A DNA stretch of 64,000 nucleotides, from positions 123,752 to 187,751 of the forward strand of contig NZ_JAQQKX010000009.1 in the NCBI RefSeq assembly GCF_028550415.1. The letters run 5' to 3'. Position 1 is the stretch's first letter; each line of letters opens with the position of its first letter. The notes beneath the pieces are model-generated. The model saw only the letters and a list, made by a program, of their open reading frames with translations. It was not told the DNA's origin and did not search any database. This DNA is from Asticcacaulis aquaticus. GTDB taxonomy: Bacteria > Pseudomonadota > Alphaproteobacteria > Caulobacterales > Caulobacteraceae. This document shows, piece by piece, positions 48,927-58,846 of the stretch. The translations under genes were made by a program, and so were the position numbers.

Positions 48927-49051
48927 GCGTTTATTAAATGTGTCATTATCGTCACATTAATTCTGATTAATTTTTTACTTGCGGCTTTTTCACAACAATG
49001 ATTACCTTCGTGACAGCGTTATAAGTTTAGCGTTTTCAGGGGCTATCCTCC

Positions 49052-49408
49052 ATGCGACTTTCCTTGGCTATTCTGACCTTGTCTCTAGTCACGTCGTCAG
49101 CATCGGCGGCAATCAATCCGTTCGACGGTAAGGCCGATACCTATAACCCCAGTCCGCAGGCCTATACCTGCCTCGGTGCTCTGACCTACGCCATGAAGCA
49201 CCCAGGGGCCGGCACGAAGCTCTCGCCTCAGGACTATATGAAGGCGCGCAATCACTGGAGCGTCCACCCCTCGCTCAGCACCAGCACCCCGATCGAGGTG
49301 CAGTCCGAAGATTCGGCCGTCACCGTGATCGACATGGACCCCAAAAAGCGCGACAAACTGATCAAACGCTGCGTGCAGGATTCCGGCTACCAGCCGCCCC
49401 GAGCTTAA
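49052..49408 (+). CDS. Small secreted hypothetical protein
   Basis: A 118-residue protein with a signal peptide (MRLSLAILTLSLVTSSASAA, cleaved after ASA) and a short mature domain with two cysteines (YTCLGALTYAMKHPG and RCVQDSGYQPPRA), which may form a disulfide in the periplasm. No family is recognised. The gap before it is AT-rich and likely holds its promoter. Confidence 0.65.
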   Translation: MRLSLAILTLSLVTSSASAAINPFDGKADTYNPSPQAYTCLGALTYAMKHPGAGTKLSPQDYMKARNHWSVHPSLSTSTPIEVQSEDSAVTVIDMDPKKRDKLIKRCVQDSGYQPPRA

Positions 49409-49492
49409 GACCTGAGAGCCTAAGCCCTGAGAGCTTGATTGCGGTCAACATCATAATCGATAGGATGACCGCGTTCATCGCCTGAGTCGTCC

Positions 49493-49852
49493 ATGCCTTT
49501 CTTTTCGAGTCTCCACCCCGCGCTTGCGACCGTTCTGCTGCTGATCTGCTCGAACGTCTTCATGACGTTTGCCTGGTACGGGCACCTCAAGGACAAGTCG
49601 CAAAAACTGTGGGTCGCCATCGCGGTAAGCTGGGGCATCGCCTTCTTCGAATATTGCCTGATGGTGCCGGCCAATCGCATCGGCTACGGCACGTTCAACG
49701 CCGCGCAATTGAAGACGATTCAGGAGGTCATTACCTTAAGCGTCTTCGTCGTTTTTTCCGTCTTTTACCTCGGTGAAGCGATCCGCTGGACGCATGTGGT
49801 CGGTTTTGTGCTGATCGCGGCGGGGGCCGGGTTCATCTTCTATAAGGGCTGA
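49493..49852 (+). CDS. DMT-superfamily small membrane protein (DUF486)
   Basis: The 119-residue protein has four membrane helices and DUF486 features such as VLLLICSNVFMTFAWYGHLK and the FEYCLMVPANRIGYGTFNAA stretch, followed by LKTIQEVITL. DUF486 proteins are distant relatives of small multidrug transporters; their substrate is unknown. The next gene starts five bases after the stop. Confidence 0.88.
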   Translation: MPFFSSLHPALATVLLLICSNVFMTFAWYGHLKDKSQKLWVAIAVSWGIAFFEYCLMVPANRIGYGTFNAAQLKTIQEVITLSVFVVFSVFYLGEAIRWTHVVGFVLIAAGAGFIFYKG

Positions 49853-49857
49853 GGCAC

Positions 49858-50526
49858 GTGCATATCCTCGACCGCCCGGTATGGAACGCGCTCAATACCG
49901 GCTGGGCGCATTTAGCGCTTGGTTCGGATCGCGTCCGGCAACTCGACCCCGCGTTCGGGCCGTTTGCGGCGACGGCGGACGGGACGCCGGAGGCCCTGAG
50001 TGACCTTTCACCCGGACCGGACGGCCTGTGGATCGTGGAGCGAGACGCCATGAAACCCCGAGGCGGACTGACCGTCGCCCGCACCGCCCCCCTGCATCAG
50101 ATGATCGCGCCTGCGGTGCCGGATTTTCCACCGCCTGATTTTGACGTCGTACCGCTTGAAGCGACCGATGGCCCTGAGATGCTGGCTCTGGCGCAGTTGA
50201 CCAAACCCGGACCTTTCGCCGAACGCACCCACGAACTGAGCGCCTTTATCGGTGTCAGGCAGGACGGGCGACTGGCGGCGATGGCGGGCGAACGGATGCG
50301 TGTCCCCGGCTTTGCCGAGATCAGCGCCGTGTGCACCCATCCCGATTTTCGCGGACGCGGCTATGCGGCAGGGCTGATGCGACGGGTCATGCAGCGCATC
50401 GCCGCACGCGGGGACGTCCCGTTCCTCCACACCTATCCGGACAACGATGCGGCCATTACGCTTTATAAGGGGCTTGGCTTTGAATACCGGGTCAGCATGG
50501 TCGCGACCATATTCATCAGCGAATAG
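49858..50526 (+). CDS. GNAT family N-acetyltransferase
   Basis: The 222-residue protein has a C-terminal GNAT fold with the acetyl-CoA-binding motif VCTHPDFRGRGYAAGLMRRV and the final LHTYPDNDAAITLYKGLGFE segment. The N-terminal 85 residues are a family-specific extension. Substrate is unknown. It starts with GTG after a GGCTGAGG sequence and is probably cotranscribed with the DUF486 gene. Its end overlaps by 11 bases with the convergent GreA-type gene. Confidence 0.85.
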   Translation: MHILDRPVWNALNTGWAHLALGSDRVRQLDPAFGPFAATADGTPEALSDLSPGPDGLWIVERDAMKPRGGLTVARTAPLHQMIAPAVPDFPPPDFDVVPLEATDGPEMLALAQLTKPGPFAERTHELSAFIGVRQDGRLAAMAGERMRVPGFAEISAVCTHPDFRGRGYAAGLMRRVMQRIAARGDVPFLHTYPDNDAAITLYKGLGFEYRVSMVATIFISE

Positions 50527-50995
50527 CGGTAATTTCGACCGTCGCGCCGGAGACCTGCCCTTCGTCACCAATTTCACGTCCCATCAGGGCGCGAGCCATG
50601 GGCGAAACATAGGAGATCAGGCCCTGCGCCGGATCGGCCTCGTCTTCGCCGACGATGCGATAGGTCTGTTCGCGGCCATCTTCGCGCAGGATATCGACCG
50701 TGCAGCCGAACACCACCTTATCCGGTGCCGCGACCGGTTCAATGCGCTGGGCCGACCCCAGCCGCGCGGTATAGTAACGCAGGTCGCGCGTCGCCCGCGC
50801 CATGGCGGTGCGGTCATCGCTGATGTCGGAGGCCCCTTGCGCGGTGGTATAGGCCAGCCGCGCGGCGGCAAAGGCGGCCTCAAGCTGCGCCAGACCTTCG
50901 GGCGTCACCAGATTGGGATGCGGGGATATGGGTCGATCCGGCAGATTGGCGGCGGCCGCTTCGTGGTCTTCGTCTTTGGTAAAGGCAACGCTCAT
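50516..50995 (-). CDS. GreA/GreB family elongation factor
   Basis: The 159-residue protein has the GreA/GreB C-terminal domain (VVFGCTVDILREDGREQTYR and the SYVSPMARALMGREIGDE segment) and a shorter helical N-terminus beginning after LPDRPISPHPNLVTPEG. Gre factors reactivate backtracked RNA polymerase. The N-terminal coiled coil looks short and variant compared with classical GreA, so it may be a Gre-like secondary-channel regulator rather than GreA itself. Confidence 0.82.
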   Translation of the reverse strand: MSVAFTKDEDHEAAAANLPDRPISPHPNLVTPEGLAQLEAAFAAARLAYTTAQGASDISDDRTAMARATRDLRYYTARLGSAQRIEPVAAPDKVVFGCTVDILREDGREQTYRIVGEDEADPAQGLISYVSPMARALMGREIGDEGQVSGATVEITAIR

Positions 50996-51018
50996 GGCGC
51001 ATCATCGCAATTCATACA

Positions 51019-51049
51019 TAAAAGCGCCAGCCCGAAGGCTGACGCTTTA
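51019..51049 (-). terminator. Terminator after ettA
   Basis: On the minus strand AAGCGTCAGCC, TTCG and GGCTGGCGCTT form a strong stem with one G-U pair and a TTCG tetraloop, followed by TTATG. Confidence 0.8.
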
Positions 51050-51114
51050 TACGTTTACGGATCAATCCGCTCCAAGTTAGGGGTGCAGGGTCCGCGCCCC
51101 TGCATCTTCCCCTC

Positions 51115-52782
51115 TTATCTGGCGAACTTCTGGAACTTGATGCGCTTGGGGATCAGGCTGTCGGTGCCCAGACGGCGCTTCTTGTCCTCTTCGTACATTT
51201 CGAAGTTGCCTTCGAACCATTCGACGTGGCTGTCGCCTTCGAACGCCAGAATGTGCGTCGCCAGACGATCGAGGAACCAGCGATCGTGCGAGATGACCAC
51301 GGCGCAGCCCGCGAATTCTTCCAGCGCCTCTTCGAGGGCCTGAAGCGTTTCGATATCGAGGTCGTTGGTCGGTTCGTCGAGCAGGATGACATTGCCGCCT
51401 GCGGCCAGGGTCTTGGCGAGGTGGACGCGGTTGCGCTCACCGCCGGACAGGAGACCGACCTTTTTCTGCTGATCGCCACCCTTGAAGTTGAAGCCGCCGA
51501 CATAGGCGCGCGAATTGATTTCGCGCTTGCCGACGACCATGATGTCGGTGCCGCCGGAAATGGCCTGCCAGACATTGTGGTCGGGGTTCAGATCGTCGCG
51601 CGACTGATCGACATAGGCGAGCTTGACCGTTTCGCCGAGCTTGATCGTGCCCTTGTCAGGCGTTTCCTGACCAGTGATCAGCTTGAACAGGGTCGACTTA
51701 CCGGCGCCGTTCGGGCCGATGACACCGACGATGCCGTTGGGCGGCAGACGGAAGGTCAGGTCCTTGAACAGCAGCTTTTCGCCGAATTCCTTTTCGAGGT
51801 CGGTGACTTCCAGCACCACATTGCCGAGGCGCGGCCCGGGCGGGATGGTGATGGTGGCGTAGGTTTGCGCCGCGCGGGCGTTTTCCTGTTCGCGCACCAT
51901 GTCGTCATAGGCCGCCAGACGGGCTTTCGACTTCGACTGACGGGCCTTGGCACCCGAACGCACCCACTCCAGCTCCTTGGTCAGGGCGCGCTGACGAGCC
52001 TCGGATTCGGATTGCTCCTGCACGACGCGCTTCTGCTTCTGCTCCAGCCAGCCGGAATAGTTGCCTTCATAGGGCACGCCCTTGCCGCGGTCGAGTTCCA
52101 GCGTCCACTTGGTCACCTGATCGAGGAAGTAACGGTCGTGGGTGACGAGGATGACGCAGCCGGGGAAGTTTTCGAGGTGGTGCTGAAGCCAGGCCACCGA
52201 CTCGGCATCGAGGTGGTTAGTCGGCTCATCCAGCAGCAGCATGTCGGGCTTCGACAGCAGCAGTCGAGCGAGCGCCACGCGGCGCTTTTCACCGCCCGAC
52301 AGCTTGGTGACGGCGCTATCGTTCGGCGGGCAGCGCAGGGCGTCCATGGCCATTTCGATGCGCGAGTCGATGTCCCACAGGTCACCGGCGTCGATCTTTT
52401 CCTGAAGGGCGTTCATCTCCTCCATCAGTTCGTCGGAATACTCCTCGCCCATAAGGGTGGCGACTTCGTTGAAGCGGTCGAAGATCTTCTTTTCCTCGCA
52501 CCAGTCGATGACGTTTTCCCAGACGGTCTTGGAATCGTCCAGATGCGGTTCCTGCTGCAGGTAGCCCATCTTGGTGCCATCGGCGGCGCGCGCCTCGCCC
52601 GAGAACTCCTTGTCGAGACCGGCCATGATCTTGAGCAGGGTCGACTTACCCGAACCGTTGACCCCGACGACGCCGATCTTGGCGTCGGAATAGAAGGAGA
52701 GCCAGATGTTTTCAAAGACCTTCTTACCGCCGGGGTAATGCTTGGTCAGGCCCTGCATCTGGAAAATATATTGCTGCGCCAT
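51115..52782 (-). CDS. ettA: Energy-dependent translational throttle protein EttA (ABC-F)
   Basis: EttA is a cytoplasmic ABC-F ATPase that binds the ribosomal E site and gates translation by energy status. The 555-residue product has two ATPase domains with Walker [11 protein letters not shown] and [10 protein letters not shown], signatures [15 protein letters not shown] and [15 protein letters not shown], and the arm and linker between (residues about 240-300, Arg/Lys-rich). I use the ATG at 52782 ([19 protein letters not shown]), the usual EttA start. Confidence 0.95.
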   Translation of the reverse strand: MAQQYIFQMQGLTKHYPGGKKVFENIWLSFYSDAKIGVVGVNGSGKSTLLKIMAGLDKEFSGEARAADGTKMGYLQQEPHLDDSKTVWENVIDWCEEKKIFDRFNEVATLMGEEYSDELMEEMNALQEKIDAGDLWDIDSRIEMAMDALRCPPNDSAVTKLSGGEKRRVALARLLLSKPDMLLLDEPTNHLDAESVAWLQHHLENFPGCVILVTHDRYFLDQVTKWTLELDRGKGVPYEGNYSGWLEQKQKRVVQEQSESEARQRALTKELEWVRSGAKARQSKSKARLAAYDDMVREQENARAAQTYATITIPPGPRLGNVVLEVTDLEKEFGEKLLFKDLTFRLPPNGIVGVIGPNGAGKSTLFKLITGQETPDKGTIKLGETVKLAYVDQSRDDLNPDHNVWQAISGGTDIMVVGKREINSRAYVGGFNFKGGDQQKKVGLLSGGERNRVHLAKTLAAGGNVILLDEPTNDLDIETLQALEEALEEFAGCAVVISHDRWFLDRLATHILAFEGDSHVEWFEGNFEMYEEDKKRRLGTDSLIPKRIKFQKFAR

Positions 52783-52869
52783 GCGTGCGGCACCCTTTGA
52801 ATATGCGTGTGGGATGAGTTGTGCGCGGTGTAGCCGCCCCAAGGCAAAATCTCAAGGTATTAATGACGA

Positions 52870-53358
52870 TCAAGTGGCGAAGACGGCGGCCAGAATGTCT
52901 TCCAGATGGTCGCGGTCGGTCTCGTCGAAGGTCGCGTACGATTCCGAATCGACGTCGAACACCGCGATCAGTTCACCGGCCTTACCAAAGACCGGCACGA
53001 CGATCTCGGAATTGGTGCGGGAATCACAGGCGATATGCCCCGGAAAGGCGTGGACGTCCGGTACGATTTGCGTGGTCCGTTCGCGCGCCGCCGCCCCGCA
53101 GACGCCACGTTTGAAGTCGATTCTCAGGCAGCCCAGCGTCCCCTGATAAGGCCCGACGACGAGTTCATCGATGCCCTGCGCCTTCTTTGTCTGATCGACG
53201 ACGTAGAACCCGGTCCAGAACCATGCTTCGAAGGCCTGCGAGGCCAGACAGGCGATCGAGGCCATCTGCGCTACCCGGTCGGGTTCATTGTCCAGAACCG
53301 ACAGAATTTCCTTTTTAAGGGACTGATAGATTTCTGTTTTCTGAGACGCGGTAAGCAT
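52870..53358 (-). CDS. msrC: Free methionine-(R)-sulfoxide reductase (GAF domain)
   Basis: fRMsr reduces free methionine-R-sulfoxide in the cytoplasm. The 162-residue GAF-domain product has the three catalytic-type cysteines in GTLGCLRIDFKRGVCGAA and HIACDS, and the AFEAWFWTGFYVV substrate-pocket segment. The ATG at 53358 with AGG upstream is preferred to a TTG two codons earlier. Confidence 0.9.
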   Translation of the reverse strand: MLTASQKTEIYQSLKKEILSVLDNEPDRVAQMASIACLASQAFEAWFWTGFYVVDQTKKAQGIDELVVGPYQGTLGCLRIDFKRGVCGAAARERTTQIVPDVHAFPGHIACDSRTNSEIVVPVFGKAGELIAVFDVDSESYATFDETDRDHLEDILAAVFAT

Positions 53359-53700
53359 GGACAACCTGTTTTAGATGGAGTTGACGCGCGTTTTTCGCGC
53401 ATACGGGGAAATTGTAAAGGCCCGATACATATTTGTCAGCTTTGACACGAAATCGGGCACTAATCGCCGTTTCATTAACACTTTTTTCTAGCCAAGGCCT
53501 GCGATTTAACGCATGTTACCCCCGTTATTCGAGGGGTTGAACGACAGTTCGGGGCAAGGACGTTTTCGCGACAATCTGGCAACGCTTGACCGCTATATCG
53601 GCGGCCTGCCGGTACGGTGCTTGACAGTCCACGCAATCCCTCAGAAAAGATTTTGTTAACCATATTTTGCCGACGCATGTCGGGGCGATGCGTGATGTCA
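53359..53700. promoter_or_regulatory. Gap with possible cell-cycle box
   Basis: This 342-base gap separates divergent genes and holds no gene. A TTAACCAT sequence at 53656-53663, like the CtrA half site, lies about 40 bases before the lipoprotein start. Short hairpins (GCCCGATAC..TCGGGC near 53422-53458, ACCCCCGTTATTCGAGGGGT near 53519-53538) are present. Confidence 0.4.
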
Positions 53701-55272
53701 ATGAGCAGGGACATGAGGTCCGGCGATACCGGTCGAAAGACCAGCCGCCGTGCCGAACGGACGACAGCGAACCGCGCGCCGCTTCGGGCCGCGTCCCTGT
53801 TGCTGTTGACCGCCCTCACCTTCCCGCTGGCGGGTTGTGATGTCTTCGTCGACTGGCCCGGCGGCGGTGGAGCCGATGCCTCGCGCGGCATGACCGGTTG
53901 CCCGCGGCCGCCGATGGCCGATGCCGGTGGGTTCAACGATCAGGAACGGGCGATCCGCTACTTCCGCAAGCACGCCTTCGCCAACGACTTCTTCTCGCAG
54001 CTTGAGCTGGCCAACCGCTATATGGCGGTGCGCGCGACGGACAAGAACCTCGAAGACCCGATCGAGGCTTCGGTGTGGCTGGTCATGGCCCTGACCAATC
54101 CCGAAGGCTTCGCGCCGATCAACCGTACGCTCAAGAACGGGCAAATGGCCTCGCGCTTCGACAAGTGCCGGGCGGTCGAACGCGCCAACGCCTATCGTCA
54201 GCTTGAGCGCAACCTTGAGCGCATGGACAATTCTGAGCGCGACAAGGTCCGCGACCGCGTCATCTATATACAGGCGCAACTGGGGGCCGACGGTTTCCGG
54301 ACGCTGGGCCGTCTGTACGACGCGCAATACGGTCCGATGGGCGAGCCCGCCGACAACCGCGAAGCCGTACGCGCCATGATGCGCAATCCGGTCGATGGCC
54401 GTCCGAACGTCATCTCGCTGTTCCAGCGCAATGACGTCGATGCCTATCTTTATAACTACAAGGCGTCCGAAACCGGCGATGTCGGTTCCTACGTGATGCT
54501 CAAGGATTTCGAGCGCTCGTCGCCCGACCGCAACCGCTATGGCGCCTTCGTCGAGGCCAAGGCCAAGCGCTGGGTCGCGCCGTACGAGTTCTATCCGCCG
54601 ACGGCACCCACCGGCGGCGTGCCGCATTCGGACGAGAGCCGCCCGCGCAACGACGCCTACGAATACGCCCTGTCGCGCATGGACGAACTGCCGTTCATCC
54701 ACGTCTGGCGCGCGCTGGTCTATCTCGATCTGGCGCAACCCGGCCCGCCGCCGGGCGGTGCCTATAACCGTGTTAACGATCAATATCACGATCAGGGACC
54801 GTTGGGGCCGAACGACGGCGATCTTCAGCCGGTTCAACGCCCCGAAGCCCCGGTCAGCAGCGGCCCCGGTCGCGTGTCGCCGCAAACCCTGGCGGCCCTG
54901 CGCGGGATTCTGGGCCGTCCCGACGGAGCGCGCCTGACCAATCTCGACAAGGTGCGCGCCATTCAGCTGGCCGCGACCAACGGCTCGAAGGACGCGCAAC
55001 TGGTGCTGGCGGTCATGTATTCCGAAGGCGTCGGCGTTCCCGCCGACTATGCCCGCGCCTATTACTGGTATCAGGAGGCCGAAAAGCAGGGCTCGGCCGA
55101 GGCGCGCTTCGCCATGTCGACCTATTTCGCGCTGGGCTTAAGCGGTGTCGCCGATCAGGACAAGGCGTCTGCCGTCGTGCTGCGCCTTGATTCGGCGCTG
55201 GCCGGGTACAAGCCGTCGGCGTCGCGCCTGCAAGCCGTTCTGGCGCAGGTGTCGGCCAATCCGGGACGATGA
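53701..55272 (+). CDS. Lipoprotein with SEL1-like repeats
   Basis: The 523-residue product has a long basic N-terminus, then a lipoprotein signal (RAASLLLLTALTFPLAGC), and a periplasmic body with repeated helical pairs. The last part is a SEL1/TPR-type repeat (LVLAVMYSEGVGVPADYARA and YYWYQEAEKQGSAEARFAMS). SEL1 proteins are scaffolds for protein complexes. The start is uncertain: ATGs at 53695, 53701 and 53713 are all possible. The next gene overlaps or directly follows, so the two form an operon of envelope proteins of unknown function. Confidence 0.75.
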   Translation: MSRDMRSGDTGRKTSRRAERTTANRAPLRAASLLLLTALTFPLAGCDVFVDWPGGGGADASRGMTGCPRPPMADAGGFNDQERAIRYFRKHAFANDFFSQLELANRYMAVRATDKNLEDPIEASVWLVMALTNPEGFAPINRTLKNGQMASRFDKCRAVERANAYRQLERNLERMDNSERDKVRDRVIYIQAQLGADGFRTLGRLYDAQYGPMGEPADNREAVRAMMRNPVDGRPNVISLFQRNDVDAYLYNYKASETGDVGSYVMLKDFERSSPDRNRYGAFVEAKAKRWVAPYEFYPPTAPTGGVPHSDESRPRNDAYEYALSRMDELPFIHVWRALVYLDLAQPGPPPGGAYNRVNDQYHDQGPLGPNDGDLQPVQRPEAPVSSGPGRVSPQTLAALRGILGRPDGARLTNLDKVRAIQLAATNGSKDAQLVLAVMYSEGVGVPADYARAYYWYQEAEKQGSAEARFAMSTYFALGLSGVADQDKASAVVLRLDSALAGYKPSASRLQAVLAQVSANPGR

Positions 55273-55283
55273 GGGACATGACC

Positions 55284-56591
55284 ATGACAACCGCCATTAC
55301 CCGCCTCGTCACCGTTATCGCCGCCGCGTTCGCATTGGCCGCCGCCGGTTTTGCCACTGCCCCCGCCGTCGCGCAATCGGCCTATACGGGCTATAATGCC
55401 GCGCGCACCGAAGGCCTGACCCGTCCGTGCTTCGGCGTGTTGCTCGACTATCAGCTCAAGACCTGCCACGGCAAGGTGTACAAGCCCAAGCCGCGCTACG
55501 GCTATTACGGCTCGACCTGGAATGCGACGATCAATTGCGATACCGCGCGTCAGGCCTATGTCGAAGAGACCGTGCGTCGCCTGCGTCCGGGCGGCGTCGT
55601 CAAGCTGATCGCGCGCAACCGTTCGTGCGTCGCCAGCCTGCTGATCAACAACCGCATCACCATCATCGGCGAGAGCTCAGACCCGCGCCTGCCGGTACTG
55701 GTCGCGCCGGATGGCGAATCCTGCCTGCGTATCAATCCAGCCGCCGATCGCGTCGTGCTGAAAAACATGATGATCGAGTCGCGCCGCGGGGGGCAATCGG
55801 CCTGCATCTACGCCTCGAACGCCGAAGTGACGCTGCAGAATACCACCGTCCGCTATGAAGGCGACTCAGCCGCCCTGCACATTGCGGGCGGACGGCTGAA
55901 CCTCATCTCGTCGTTTGTCGTCGCCAAGACGCGCACGGTCGCGGTCGCGGTCAATTCGGCGCAACTGTTCGCCGAGCAGACCGGCATCACCTCGACCTCT
56001 GGCGGGCTCTATGCGGTGCTCAACGGCGACTCGCAGATGCAGGGCGTCACGGTGCAGCAACTGGCCGACTGGCGCGGGTTCGAACGCGGTGAAGGCGCGG
56101 TCGGCATCGAGATCAAGCTCGACTCCGGCGACTCGATCCTCAATATGGATGATATGCGCGTCGAATTCTTTGCCGAAGCCGTTCAGCTTTCCGGCGCGGG
56201 TGAGGCCCTGCTGTCGCGCTCGCTGATCGACTATTCGACGCACGGCATCACTTCGGCGCTCAACCGCGTGCGCATCATCGACAACAAGATCCTGTCGGAG
56301 GAGATCGCCATCAATATCGACAGCGGCACGGGCTTCATCGGCACCAACCAGATCGCCCGCGTTCACACCGCCGGTATCCTGGCCTCGTCGCGTGGGGAAA
56401 TCCGTGCCGTCGATAATCAGATCGACGCCTCGCCCGACGCCTGCCCTAACCTGAAATGGGGTAATCTCGACCCGGCCCAGCGCACCTGCACGCCGTGGTA
56501 CAAGGGCTCGGAGTTCGACATCCCGTCCGACGCCACCAAGCAATATATGTTCAGCGAATACTGGCCGCGCTTGCTGGTCGCCTCGAAATAA
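55284..56591 (+). CDS. Secreted right-handed beta-helix protein
   Basis: The 435-residue protein has a signal peptide (ending APAVAQ) and, after a cysteine-containing N-terminal part, a long series of short beta-strand turns (for example VVLKNMMIESRRGGQSACIY, HIAGGRLNLISSFVVAKTR) as in right-handed parallel beta-helix proteins of the pectate-lyase type. Such proteins bind or cleave polysaccharides or form structural surface parts; no catalytic residues can be assigned. I used the ATG at 55284 for its AGGGA at eight bases, but ATGs at 55269 (overlapping the upstream stop) and 55278 are possible. Confidence 0.75.
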   Translation: MTTAITRLVTVIAAAFALAAAGFATAPAVAQSAYTGYNAARTEGLTRPCFGVLLDYQLKTCHGKVYKPKPRYGYYGSTWNATINCDTARQAYVEETVRRLRPGGVVKLIARNRSCVASLLINNRITIIGESSDPRLPVLVAPDGESCLRINPAADRVVLKNMMIESRRGGQSACIYASNAEVTLQNTTVRYEGDSAALHIAGGRLNLISSFVVAKTRTVAVAVNSAQLFAEQTGITSTSGGLYAVLNGDSQMQGVTVQQLADWRGFERGEGAVGIEIKLDSGDSILNMDDMRVEFFAEAVQLSGAGEALLSRSLIDYSTHGITSALNRVRIIDNKILSEEIAINIDSGTGFIGTNQIARVHTAGILASSRGEIRAVDNQIDASPDACPNLKWGNLDPAQRTCTPWYKGSEFDIPSDATKQYMFSEYWPRLLVASK

Positions 56592-56610
56592 GTCGCTCAC
56601 AACAGCCCAT

Positions 56611-56643
56611 AAAAAACCCCGCCTCACTGAGGCGGGGTTTTTT
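56611..56643. terminator. Bidirectional terminator
   Basis: AAAAAACCCCGCCTCA, a short loop and TGAGGCGGGGTTTTTT form a perfect stem between the beta-helix gene and a convergent lipoprotein gene. Confidence 0.92.
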
Positions 56644-56661
56644 ACGTATCGATAAGGGAGC

Positions 56662-57042
56662 CTACTTCTTCCACCACCAGCTGCTCTTGGTTTCCTTCGG
56701 CGCCGGGCCGCCGCGCGCCACGGTCGCGTCGGTGCAGGTGGTCGGACGCGAGCCGCCGACCTTGCCTTCCATGCCGAGCGCGGTGGCATCGGGCTTGTTC
56801 TGAGCGGTGACGGTGACGACCTTGCCCTCCTGATTGAGGTGGACCTCGGTCTTGCTCTGCGAATCATAGGTCATGACCTGCGGGGCCTGACCGGTCGGCT
56901 CGAACTGCTGAACGCAGGCCTCAGCCTTTTGCGCCTGAGTGCGGTTATCAACCGGCACATAGGCATAGTTGGGATCGCTGCACGCCGACAGGCCTCCACA
57001 CAGAAGCCCGGCTCCCCCCAAGATTACGGCAACGCGTTTCAT
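56662..57042 (-). CDS. Putative lipoprotein of unknown function
   Basis: The 126-residue product has a lipoprotein signal (MKRVAVILGGAGLLCGGLSA then Cys 21) and a hydrophilic mature part with three further cysteines and a C-terminal KSSWWWKK. GAGGGA precedes the ATG. No family is recognised. Confidence 0.7.
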   Translation of the reverse strand: MKRVAVILGGAGLLCGGLSACSDPNYAYVPVDNRTQAQKAEACVQQFEPTGQAPQVMTYDSQSKTEVHLNQEGKVVTVTAQNKPDATALGMEGKVGGSRPTTCTDATVARGGPAPKETKSSWWWKK

Positions 57043-57146
57043 ACCAATCCCTCGAAAATGGTTAACGGCGCATAGTGACACAGATTGCCGCCGTTACAAG
57101 CCTTTGCTGCCAGTAAACCTCGCCTGTCGCTTCCGGGCCACGAAAC

Positions 57147-57178
57147 GAAAAAGGCGGGACCGTCGAACGATCCCGCCT
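57147..57178 (-). terminator. Terminator after yebC
   Basis: On the minus strand GGCGGGATCGT and ACGGTCCCGCC form a stem with one mismatch, followed by TTTTTCG, 24 bases after the yebC stop. Confidence 0.85.
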
Positions 57179-57201
57179 CCCTAATTACGAATGCGGAGAC
57201 C

Positions 57202-57960
57202 TTACGCCCCCAGCGCTTCCAGCTCTTCGTCCGAGATGTCGAAATTAGCGTAGACCGCCTGCACATCGTCATCATCGTTGAGCGCATCGAGCAGCTTCAT
57301 CAGGGTCTTGGCCGGATCACCGGTGATCGGCGACAGGGTCTGCGGCTTCCAGATGAACTTGGTCGACTTCGGATCGCCCAGCACCTTCGAGATCGCTTCG
57401 GTTACGGCATTGAGATCCTCATAGGCGGTGAAGATCAGGTGACCGCCCTCTTCCGGGTCCTCGTCGGTTTCGACGTCGGCGGCACCGGCTTCGATGGCGG
57501 CGTCCATGATAGCGTCGGCCGAACCGGCCTTCAGCGGGTACTCGATCTGGCCCAAACGGTCCCACATGAAGCTGACCGAATTGCTTTCGCCGAGGTTGCC
57601 ACCGTGCTTCGAGAAATACGAACGCACATTGCCGCCCGTGCGATTGCGGTTATCGGTCAGGGCCTCGACGATGATGCCAATGCCTTGCGGACCGAAGCCT
57701 TCGTAGCGGATGTCTTCGAGGGTGTCGGCATCGCCGGCGACGCCCTTCTTGATGGCGCGGTCGATATTGTCCTTGGGCATGGACTCGGCCTTGGCGTTGT
57801 TGACCGCCAGACGCAGGCGCGGGTTCATCGCCGGGTCGGGCATGCCCGACTTTGCGGCAACCGTGATGTCGCGCGACAGCTTGGAAAACAGCTTGGAACG
57901 CACGGCGTCGGCGCGTCCCTTCTTGTGCATGATGTTCTTGAATTTACTATGGCCGGCCAT
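57202..57960 (-). CDS. yebC: YebC/TACO1 family regulatory protein
   Basis: YebC-family proteins act in the cytoplasm; some are reported as transcription regulators and others as translation factors that relieve ribosome stalling at proline stretches. The 252-residue product begins with the hallmark [19 protein letters not shown] and has the conserved [20 protein letters not shown] segment. Length fits. It stands before ymdB in the same direction. Confidence 0.95.
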   Translation of the reverse strand: MAGHSKFKNIMHKKGRADAVRSKLFSKLSRDITVAAKSGMPDPAMNPRLRLAVNNAKAESMPKDNIDRAIKKGVAGDADTLEDIRYEGFGPQGIGIIVEALTDNRNRTGGNVRSYFSKHGGNLGESNSVSFMWDRLGQIEYPLKAGSADAIMDAAIEAGAADVETDEDPEEGGHLIFTAYEDLNAVTEAISKVLGDPKSTKFIWKPQTLSPITGDPAKTLMKLLDALNDDDDVQAVYANFDISDEELEALGA

Positions 57961-58012
57961 GGTTAGTCCTTATTCGGCGCACTAGGCACCCTCGTCTTTA
58001 ATTGGCGCGGTT

Positions 58013-58846
58013 TTAAACCGAAACCTGCAACTCTGGCAACACCGTCTTGAGGCGGCCACCGACGCGGATCGGCTCGATGCGCGTGGCCAGCCCGGTCCTG
58101 TCGTCGGTTTCGACGAAGACACCGCACACGGTCGCCGGACCCGAAGCGGGCTTGTAGCGCTCCTTGCCGATGCGCGTGGTGAAGCGGCGCAGCGGCTCTT
58201 CCTTGTCCATGCCGATGACGCTGTCGTAATCGGCACAGGCCCCGGCATCGGTCTGATAGGCGGTGCCACCGGGCAGGATCTGCGCATCGGCGGTCGGGAC
58301 GTGGGTATGCGTCCCAATGACCAACGAGGCGCGACCGTCGCAGAAATGGCCCATGGCCATTTTTTCGGATGTCGCTTCGGCGTGCATATCGATCACAACC
58401 GCATCGGCGACAAGGCCCAGCGGCGCGCCTTCCAACGCCTTGTCGACGGCGGCGAACGGGTCGTCCATCGACTGCATGTGAACCAGACCCAGCACGTTCA
58501 TCACCACGATGCGCTTACCCGACGCCGTCTCGAACAGATTGACCCCGCGTCCGGGCACATCGGCCAGCGGCGGATAGTTCAGCGGACGGATCAGACGCGG
58601 TTCGCGCACGATATAGGTCAGGGCTTCCTTCTGATCCCACGAATGGTTGCCCAGCGTCAAGCAATCGGCCCCGGCGTCGAACAATTGCCGCGCGGTGTTT
58701 TCCGACACGCCGAACCCCGAGGCGGCGTTTTCGGCATTGACGATGACGAATTCGAGGTCGAGGGCGCGTTTGATGAACGGCAGGTGCTCGGTCAGACCGT
58801 CACGGCCCGAACGGCCCACCACATCTCCGAAAAAGGCAAAACGCAT
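58013..58846 (-). CDS. YmdB-type metallophosphoesterase (TIGR00282 family)
   Basis: The 277-residue protein has the calcineurin-like metal motifs FFGDVVGRSGRDGL at the start, NAENAASGFGV, LGNHSWDQKE, and HAEATSEKMAMGHFCDGRAS with GTHTHVPTAD, all typical of the YmdB family, which includes a cyclic-nucleotide phosphodiesterase in Bacillus. The ATG shares one base with the stop of the upstream cyclo-ligase gene, so translation is coupled. Confidence 0.92.
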   Translation of the reverse strand: MRFAFFGDVVGRSGRDGLTEHLPFIKRALDLEFVIVNAENAASGFGVSENTARQLFDAGADCLTLGNHSWDQKEALTYIVREPRLIRPLNYPPLADVPGRGVNLFETASGKRIVVMNVLGLVHMQSMDDPFAAVDKALEGAPLGLVADAVVIDMHAEATSEKMAMGHFCDGRASLVIGTHTHVPTADAQILPGGTAYQTDAGACADYDSVIGMDKEEPLRRFTTRIGKERYKPASGPATVCGVFVETDDRTGLATRIEPIRVGGRLKTVLPELQVSV

